A stretch of DNA of 64,000 nucleotides from Achromobacter sp. MYb9 (lineage in GTDB: Bacteria > Pseudomonadota > Gammaproteobacteria > Burkholderiales > Burkholderiaceae_B), in contig NZ_PCOQ01000010.1 in the NCBI RefSeq assembly GCF_002975275.1, forward strand, positions 62,001-126,000, written 5' to 3'. Below are positions 58,589 to 64,000 of the stretch, piece after piece. Below the pieces are notes generated by a model, which ran no database searches, was not told the origin of the DNA, and saw only the letters and a list, made by a program, of their open reading frames with translations. How positions within the stretch are numbered: the first letter of the stretch is position 1; every line of letters begins with the position of its first letter. The position numbers were made by a program, and so were the translations under genes.

Positions 58589-58607
58589 TTTCGATTCTGG
58601 CCGTGAC

Positions 58608-59447
58608 TCAGGGCGTTTCGCCGCGCGCCAGACGTTGCCTGATCTGTTCAATGACGGCGGGCAGGTCCGCCACGCTGTCGATGGCGTAGTGTGCGCCGGC
58701 CTGTGTCAGGCGGCGGGCGGCATGCGCCACGCGAGCCTGCACCTGGACGGGGTCTGCGGCGGCAAGGTCGGCTTGCGAGTATCCGACCTCGTTGCCGGAC
58801 AGCGTCAAGCCCACGCACCACATCCCGGCGTTGCGCCCTTCCTCGATGCCCGGCGTGGTGTCGTCCACCTTGATGCAACGGCGCACGTCTTGCGCGCCCA
58901 ACGCTAGCACGTTGGCCAGCGCCATGAAGGGGCCGGGCCGGCCACCCGCGGGCAGTTCGTCTCCGGCGACTACCCAGTCCGGCGCGATGCCATCGGCCGC
59001 GGCGTGCGGCAGCAGCACGTCCAGCACCTGGCGCGGATAGCCAGAGCATGACCCGATCTTGATGCCTTGTTCGCGCAGGGTCTGCAACGTCAGCACCGCG
59101 CCCGGAATCGGCTGCGAGTACGCGGCCACTTTTTCGATCTGCATCGGCATGAAACGCTGATAGATCGCGTCGATGTCTTCGTCCGTTGACGCGCGACCGA
59201 ACGTCTGGGTCCATTGCGCCTGGATGGACGGGTCGGCAAGCAGCGTGCGGATGTGATCGCGCTTGGACAAGCCCATGGGGCCGCGCGCCTGCTCCAGCGT
59301 GATGTGTACGCCGAAGGTCGCAAAGGCGTCGACAAAGATCTGGGTGGGCGCCAGCGAGCCGAAGTCCACCAGCGTGCCGGCCCAGTCAAAAATCACCGCT
59401 TCGATCGCGGGCAGCGGTTCGCCCTGGGGCGTGGAAACCTGATTCAT
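58608..59447 (-). CDS. phnX: Phosphonoacetaldehyde hydrolase
   Basis: A 279-residue HAD-superfamily enzyme from ATG 59447. Nucleophile Asp21 in VIFDWAGTLVDFGS. Schiff-base Lys62 in GPMGLSKRDHIRTLL, the residue that marks PhnX. GSCSGYPRQVLDVLLPHAA and KVDDTTPGIEEGRNAGMWCV (metal-binding Asp pair) follow. Splits phosphonoacetaldehyde to acetaldehyde and phosphate. Last gene of the operon before a strong terminator. A longer frame upstream overlaps the ADH gene and is not supported. Confidence 0.94.
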   Translation of the reverse strand: MNQVSTPQGEPLPAIEAVIFDWAGTLVDFGSLAPTQIFVDAFATFGVHITLEQARGPMGLSKRDHIRTLLADPSIQAQWTQTFGRASTDEDIDAIYQRFMPMQIEKVAAYSQPIPGAVLTLQTLREQGIKIGSCSGYPRQVLDVLLPHAAADGIAPDWVVAGDELPAGGRPGPFMALANVLALGAQDVRRCIKVDDTTPGIEEGRNAGMWCVGLTLSGNEVGYSQADLAAADPVQVQARVAHAARRLTQAGAHYAIDSVADLPAVIEQIRQRLARGETP

Positions 59448-59506
59448 GTTCAACAACCTGAGAAGGGAAGAAGTGCCGAAGTCGGCAAAGGGAGAGTCGG
59501 CGCGGC

Positions 59507-60598
59507 TCATTGCGCGCCGACAAAATTGCGGCCGCGCGGTCCCAGCAGTGCATCGGCCACGCGCTTGTCCCACTGGTCCGGCGCGACGCCATAGGCGGCG
59601 GGGTCCGTGCTGACGCCCAGGTCTTCAAGGAATGCCGTCAACACCTGGGTGGCATGGTCGGCGTCGCGCGCGTCGAATACGGACAGCAGCAGGGCGTCCA
59701 GTTCCGCATCTTTGCCAAATGCCATCCGCATGACACGCGGCAGGCTGAACGAGCAGGCAATGCCATGCGCGATGCCATGATCCAGCGTCAGTCCGTAGGA
59801 CAACGAATGCGCCAGCGCGGTCTTGGTGTTGGAAAACGCCAGGCCGGCCAGCGTGGCGGCCACGGCAACGCGTGAACGCAGCGCCTTGTTGGACAGATCT
59901 TGCATCAGCAGCGGCAAGGCCGCCAGCACCTGCCGCGCGGCCGACACGGCCAGGCTGGCCGAGACGGGATTGCGATGGACGTTCCATAGCGATTCCAGCG
60001 CATGCGACAGCGCGTCCAGGCCGCTTGCAAGCGTGGCGCCATACGGCAGGCTGAGCATCAGCGTGGGGTCGATCAAGGCCGCTTCGGGCCAGGTCCAGGG
60101 CAGATGCAAGGAGTACTTGCGGTTCTTCTGCTGGTCCCACAGCGTGGCCCACGGGGTGACTTCGCTGCCGGTGCCGGCCGTGGTCGGCAGCGCGATCAAG
60201 GCGCGCGCGCGGTCCGGCGGGCGGGTCATCGCCGCGCTGCCGGACAGGCAGGCCAGCAGCTCATCGAAGGTGCCCGACGGCGTGCGCGCCAGCATGGCCT
60301 TGGCGCAGTCAATCACGCTGCCCCCGCCCAGCGCGATGATGCATTCCACCTCGGGGTGCTCGCGCCACAGGCGCTCGTACATCGGCGCCAGCCAGGCGAC
60401 GTCCGGATTGGGGGGCACATCGGTCTCGATCGCCACCAGCTGTTGGCCCAGCATGGCCTGGATCCGGTCGCACAAGCCCAGCGCGCGCGCTTCGGGAAAT
60501 GCAATCAGGATCGCGCGCCGCGAACCCAGCCGCTGGGGTAGGCGCTCAAGCGCGCCGTCGCCCGCGTCGATGCCGACGGGATTATGAAAGTGCCACAT
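59507..60598 (-). CDS. Phosphonate-associated iron-containing alcohol dehydrogenase
   Basis: A 363-residue group III (iron-type) ADH. Cofactor region IIALGGGSVIDCAKAMLAR (GGGS), LIALPTTAGTGSEVTPWATL, and metal ligands expected in ASGLDALSHALESLWN and TLDHGIAHGIACSFSLP. Iron ADHs located between phn transport genes and phnX form a known subgroup and may interconvert phosphonoacetaldehyde and 2-hydroxyethylphosphonate; activity here is inferred from context. It lies 26 bases after phnE and 59 before phnX. Confidence 0.88.
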   Translation of the reverse strand: MWHFHNPVGIDAGDGALERLPQRLGSRRAILIAFPEARALGLCDRIQAMLGQQLVAIETDVPPNPDVAWLAPMYERLWREHPEVECIIALGGGSVIDCAKAMLARTPSGTFDELLACLSGSAAMTRPPDRARALIALPTTAGTGSEVTPWATLWDQQKNRKYSLHLPWTWPEAALIDPTLMLSLPYGATLASGLDALSHALESLWNVHRNPVSASLAVSAARQVLAALPLLMQDLSNKALRSRVAVAATLAGLAFSNTKTALAHSLSYGLTLDHGIAHGIACSFSLPRVMRMAFGKDAELDALLLSVFDARDADHATQVLTAFLEDLGVSTDPAAYGVAPDQWDKRVADALLGPRGRNFVGAQ

Positions 60599-60624
60599 GT
60601 CAGTCTCTGAAAAATGATGGGGAT

Positions 60625-61443
60625 TCAGCCACGCCCGTTCTCGCGGATCGCAACCCGCAGGCGATTGGAAATCAGGTCGGCTACGATCACCATGACGGTG
60701 ATGACAACGATGCAGGTCGCCGTTTCCTGATACTTGAACAGCTTCAGGCTGCTGACCAGTTCAAAGCCCAATCCGCCGGCGCCCACCATGCCAAGCACGG
60801 TGGCGGAACGCAGGTTGACTTCAAAGCGGTACAGAATCACCGCGATCCATGCCGTGATCACTTGCGGCAGCACGCCAAACACGATCACCTGCAACGGCCG
60901 CGCGCCGGTGGAACGCAGCGCTTGCAGCGGACCTTCGTCGATTTCCTCGATGCTCTCGGCAAAGAACTTGCCCAGCATCCCGACGCCATGCACGGCCAGC
61001 GCGAGCACGCCGGGGAAGGGGCCCAGCCCCACCGCCGCGACGAAGACCAGCGCCAATATCAATTCGTTGATACTGCGGATCACGTTCAGCATCTGGCGCG
61101 TGGCGCGATACAACCACGGGTTGACGTGCAGGTTGCGCGCGGCCAGGAACGACACGGGCAGGGCGCCCAGCACACCCAGCAAGGTGCCCCAGATGGCGAT
61201 TTGCACCGTTTCGATGGCCGGCGCCGTCAGTGAATTCAGGATGCGCCAGTCGGGGGGAAAGGTCCGGCTCAGGAAGTCGGCAATTTGCGGAATGCCGGCA
61301 GCCAGCTCGGCGGCGCTCAGTTGCGCGCCTTGGGCGCTCCATTGCAGCGCCGCCATCGTCAGCGCCAACGCCGCCATGACCCATGCCCAGCCCTTCACGC
61401 TGGTGGGCAAGGGCGCGACCCACAGGTATTTCTTGTCGTCCAT
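60625..61443 (-). CDS. phnE: Phosphonate ABC transporter permease
   Basis: A 272-residue protein with about six membrane helices; ETVQIAIWGTLLGVLGALPV starts the permease core, and the EAA-type loop is ALRSTGARPLQVIVFGVLPQ. NLRSATVLGMVGAGGLGFEL is the conserved PhnE end. Forms the inner-membrane channel with PhnC ATPase and PhnD receptor. Start ATG 61443 lies 1 base after the phnC stop, showing translational coupling. Confidence 0.94.
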   Translation of the reverse strand: MDDKKYLWVAPLPTSVKGWAWVMAALALTMAALQWSAQGAQLSAAELAAGIPQIADFLSRTFPPDWRILNSLTAPAIETVQIAIWGTLLGVLGALPVSFLAARNLHVNPWLYRATRQMLNVIRSINELILALVFVAAVGLGPFPGVLALAVHGVGMLGKFFAESIEEIDEGPLQALRSTGARPLQVIVFGVLPQVITAWIAVILYRFEVNLRSATVLGMVGAGGLGFELVSSLKLFKYQETATCIVVITVMVIVADLISNRLRVAIRENGRG

Positions 61444-61444
61444 C

Positions 61445-62254
61445 TCAGGCTCCTTTATGCGCGGCTTGCAGCGTTTCGGCGGAAAACGGCGCGTCGCCGC
61501 CGGCATGGGGCGCGCCGCCGACGGGCTCGGCACCGGGGTAGATGCGGGCAAGGTCGGCTTCCTGCATGGCGCCGGGCAGGCCGTCGTACACCACGCGACC
61601 GTGCGCCAGCCCCACGATGCGGTCGGCAAATTCCCTGGCGTAATCGACCTGGTGCAGGTTGCAGACGACGGTGATGCCAAGCTCACGCGTGGCGCAGTGC
61701 AGATAGCGCATGACCAGCCGCGCCGTCTTCGGGTCCAGGCTGGCGACGGGTTCGTCGGCCAGAATCACGCGCGGCCGTTGTGCCAGCGCTCGCGCAATGC
61801 CGACGCGCTGGCGCTGGCCGCCCGACAGGGAATCCGTGCGGGCTTGCGCCTTGTGCGCCAGGTCCACGCGCGCCAGGCATTCCTGCGCCAGCGCGACGTC
61901 GGCGCGGCTGAACAATTGCAGCACCGAAGTCAGCACCGGCACGGCGCCCAGCCGCCCGGTCAGCACATTGCGCAATACCGACAGGCGCGGCACCACGTCA
62001 TGGTGCTGGAAGATCATGGCCACCTGGCGCCGCAGCGCACGGGTGTCACGGTCGGCCATGGCGTTGATACCCGCCACGGTCATCTCGCCCGCGTCCGCCT
62101 GGACCAGGCGGTTCATGCAGCGCAACAGCGTCGACTTGCCCGCGCCGGACTGCCCCAGAATCACCAGGAATTCGCCGGCGTCCGCTTGCAGATCCACGCC
62201 GCGCAGCACGTCGTTGGCGCCGTAGCGCTTGGTCAGGCCGCGCAGCGTGATCAT
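61445..62254 (-). CDS. phnC: Phosphonate ABC transporter ATP-binding protein
   Basis: A 269-residue protein from ATG 62254, overlapping the phnD stop as ATGA. Walker A GQSGAGKSTLL, Q-loop MIFQHHDVVPRLSV, signature LSGGQRQRVGIARAL, Walker B RVILADEPVASLDP, and the switch His in CNLHQVDYARE. The C-terminal 40 residues are an extension. Energises phosphonate uptake with PhnE and PhnD. Confidence 0.95.
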   Translation of the reverse strand: MITLRGLTKRYGANDVLRGVDLQADAGEFLVILGQSGAGKSTLLRCMNRLVQADAGEMTVAGINAMADRDTRALRRQVAMIFQHHDVVPRLSVLRNVLTGRLGAVPVLTSVLQLFSRADVALAQECLARVDLAHKAQARTDSLSGGQRQRVGIARALAQRPRVILADEPVASLDPKTARLVMRYLHCATRELGITVVCNLHQVDYAREFADRIVGLAHGRVVYDGLPGAMQEADLARIYPGAEPVGGAPHAGGDAPFSAETLQAAHKGA

Positions 62255-63141
62255 TTCATGCTCCGCAGGTCCAGCTTGAGCACCTTGGCGGTGTCGCGCA
62301 CCACGTTGTAGGCGGCGTCGGTGGTCGGCTGGAATCCGTTGAGCATGCCTTGGTCGCCCCACGGCACGTCCTTGATGTTGGCAAGCGCGCGCGCCACCTT
62401 TTCCTTGACGGCGGGGTCCAGGTCCTTGCGCCAGACCATGGGCGATTCCGGGATGTCGCTGGACGTCCACACGACGCTCAACTCATCCTGGCGCAGCTGG
62501 CCCTTCGCGATGGCACTGGCGTAGATGCGGTCGGCGACGGCGGCGGCGTCAACTTTTTTATTGGCCACGGCCAACAGGCTGGCATCATGCGAGCCCGAGA
62601 ACACCACGCGCGAGAACAGCTTGGCGGGGTCATAACCGGCTTGCTCAAGCCCGGACTTGGGGAGCAGGTGGCCCGATGCCGAGCTGGGGTCGACAAACGC
62701 AAAGGTGTGGCCCTTCAGGCCTTCCACGCTATTGATGCCGCTGTCCTTTCGCACCACGATCAGGCTTTTATAGGCGCTTTTGCCGGACTTCTTGGTCACG
62801 GCGACCGAGAACGCCTCGACATCGGCGACGGACGCCGCCAGCACGTACGAGAACGGTCCCAGATACGCAACGTCCAGCTTCTTGGCGCGCAGGGCTTCGA
62901 TGATGCCGTTGTAGTCGGTTGCCACGAACGGCTTCACTTTCATGCCGGTCTGTTGCTGCAACTGCTCGATCACCTGTTTGCTGGATTCGATCATCGCCTG
63001 CGAATCCTCGGCGGGGATCAGCCCGATAGTGAGAGTGTCTTGCGCCGCGTGGGCGGCCGTGGCAGTCAAGACGCAAAGGGTGATCGCCGCGGCGGCGGCG
63101 GTGAATGAGCGGCGGGCGGTAAAGCGAAGGGGGGCTTTCAT
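62251..63141 (-). CDS. phnD: Phosphonate ABC transporter periplasmic-binding protein
   Basis: A 296-residue protein from ATG 63141 (an ATG at 63150 is in frame; CCAGGA favours 63141). A signal peptide ending TAAHA is followed by the PhnD pattern: LTIGLIPAEDSQAMIESSKQ, KPFVATDYNGIIEALRAKKL, VAYLGPFSYVLAA, FAFVDPSSASGHLLP and VVFSGSHDASLLAVANKKVD. Binds phosphonates such as 2-aminoethylphosphonate in the periplasm. First gene of the five-gene operon phnD-phnC-phnE-ADH-phnX. Confidence 0.95.
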   Translation of the reverse strand: MKAPLRFTARRSFTAAAAAITLCVLTATAAHAAQDTLTIGLIPAEDSQAMIESSKQVIEQLQQQTGMKVKPFVATDYNGIIEALRAKKLDVAYLGPFSYVLAASVADVEAFSVAVTKKSGKSAYKSLIVVRKDSGINSVEGLKGHTFAFVDPSSASGHLLPKSGLEQAGYDPAKLFSRVVFSGSHDASLLAVANKKVDAAAVADRIYASAIAKGQLRQDELSVVWTSSDIPESPMVWRKDLDPAVKEKVARALANIKDVPWGDQGMLNGFQPTTDAAYNVVRDTAKVLKLDLRSMK

Positions 63142-63239
63142 GGCAAGCATCCTGGCGTGGTGGAAGGGAATGCCAGGAAGCTTAGGGATGTCACATGTCC
63201 TTCATATTATCGATTTAGCATCCGTTTCATCACTCATCC

Positions 63240-63254
63240 ATAGATGGAATCTAT
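63240..63254. promoter_or_regulatory. Palindrome ATAGAT-GGA-ATCTAT abutting the LysR start codon
   Basis: A perfect 15-base palindrome with T-N11-A (63241 and 63253) directly before ATG 63255. Fits a LysR-type recognition site that would give autorepression and activation of the divergent phn operon. Confidence 0.65.
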
Positions 63255-64000
63255 ATGTCGGTTGCCCGCCTGCGCGCTTTTCTGGCCGTCGCGCGTCACG
63301 GAAGTTTCAGCGCGGGGGCCCGCGCGCTGGGCTTGGCGCAACCTACCTTGACCACGCAGATCCAGGCACTGGAAAAGCAGCATGGCGTGGAACTGTTCCA
63401 TCGCCGTGGACGCGGCGCGCAACTGACGCAGGTCGGGCTGGCGCTGCTGCCGGTGGCCCAGCAATTGGGCGCCTTGGAGTTGGACGCCTTCAACCTGCTG
63501 CATGACGCGGGCAAGCTCAATACCGGCAAACTGCGTATTGGCGCGGTGGGCCCGTTTCATGTCATTGAAATGGTGGACGCCTACCACCGTCTTTACCCGG
63601 GCGTGGACATGTCGATACGAGTGGGCAATTCCGCCGAGGTTCTCGCGGACCTCACGAACTACGTGACCGACATTGCGGTGCTGGCTGGCGCGCGCGACGA
63701 ACCTGGCCTGAGTGCCGAGCATTACGCCAGTCATGCCGTCATCTTGTTTGCGCCCGTGTCCCATCCTCTGGCGCGGTTCGACAGCGTGCCGCTGTCAGCC
63801 CTGCAGGATGCGCCCTTGTTGCAACGGGAAGCCGGATCGACCACACGCGCCGCCCTGGAGGCTGTCCTGGAGCAAGCCAATGTGCGGCCACGCCCCGTCA
63901 TGGAAGTCGGCAGCCGCGAAGCGCTGCGCGAGGCCGTGGCGCGGGGGCTGGGCCTGGGCACGGTGTCGGAGGCCGAGTTCATCCCGGATGCGCGGTTTCG
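63255..64000 (+). CDS. LysR-family regulator of the phosphonate operon (3' end outside window)
   Basis: 248 codons are visible and the frame is open at the window end. MSVARLRAFLAVARHGSFSA and GARALGLAQPTLTTQIQALE form the helix-turn-helix; KLRIGAVGPFHVIEMVDAYH starts the effector domain, with IAVLAGARDEPGLSAEHYAS and ALREAVARGLGLGTVSEAEF. It is divergent from phnD by 113 bases. LysR proteins in this position next to 2-aminoethylphosphonate genes are a known subgroup. The ATG directly follows a perfect palindrome. Confidence 0.92.
   Translation, partial: MSVARLRAFLAVARHGSFSAGARALGLAQPTLTTQIQALEKQHGVELFHRRGRGAQLTQVGLALLPVAQQLGALELDAFNLLHDAGKLNTGKLRIGAVGPFHVIEMVDAYHRLYPGVDMSIRVGNSAEVLADLTNYVTDIAVLAGARDEPGLSAEHYASHAVILFAPVSHPLARFDSVPLSALQDAPLLQREAGSTTRAALEAVLEQANVRPRPVMEVGSREALREAVARGLGLGTVSEAEFIPDARF

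Noticed and set aside
1-64000. CRISPR arrays, tRNA, rRNA, IS elements, prophage or integrase genes
   Set aside because: No repeat-spacer pattern, tRNA-like fold with a consensus T-loop, rRNA signature, transposase or integrase motif was seen on reading both strands. A computational scan was not possible.

Overview
The window looks like a chromosomal segment of a high-GC betaproteobacterium of the Alcaligenaceae, most likely Achromobacter or a close Bordetella relative. This rests on the roughly 64% GC, three Bug/TctC-type solute receptors typical of that family, the gene content and the codon use. It is inference from sequence; no search was run. No rRNA, tRNA, CRISPR array, IS element or prophage was recognised.

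Region 1 (1-24.5 kb) is a dense accessory 'stress' cluster. It begins with the C-terminal part of a CheR/PAS hybrid histidine kinase. It then carries a Cys-rich copper-storage-like protein, a second-copy-type galU, the DNA repair protein UdgX, DUF4142, a caa3-type cytochrome oxidase (ctaC plus a ctaD-ctaE fusion) with two divergent cytochromes c, DUF1488, a flavoprotein reductase, SDRs, DUF2231 with a PQQ-type sorbosone dehydrogenase, DUF2269, FUSC, DUF421 and a low-affinity iron permease. Nearly every transcription unit here is preceded by a sigma-54 (RpoN) -24/-12 promoter with exact GG-N10-GC spacing: 18 sites in 22 kb, many in back-to-back pairs. A 19th lies in front of pcm at 35.8 kb. The cluster is also eroding. 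It holds fragments or broken copies of a UDP-glucuronate decarboxylase, apaH, DUF2243, a zinc alcohol dehydrogenase and a DUF892 ferritin-like gene. A sigma-54-controlled stress and respiration regulon is the most notable system in the window.

Region 2 (24.5-36.3 kb) holds a LysR/dsdA/Bug receptor/amidase locus for D-serine and probably amide use. Next comes a TetR-controlled OYE/SDR/quinone-reductase operon, then DUF1232, a small cytochrome c, and a sigma-54-driven pcm followed by a deleted erythromycin-esterase gene.

Region 3 (36.4-45 kb) holds a PanE-like reductase, a LysR-controlled tautomerase/metallo-hydrolase operon, a monooxygenase-like protein, a degenerate autotransporter and a diguanylate cyclase.

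Region 4 (43.9-58.4 kb) is catabolic. A GntR-controlled operon (FAH-family hydrolase, Bug receptor, alpha/beta hydrolase, amidohydrolase) is followed by a minus-strand group (Bug receptor, enoyl-CoA hydratase, class III CoA-transferase, LysR, aldehyde dehydrogenase). Two AraC regulators and an MFS exporter follow.

Region 5 (58.5-64 kb) is a phosphonate operon, phnD-phnC-phnE-iron ADH-phnX, divergent from its LysR regulator, which runs off the right end.
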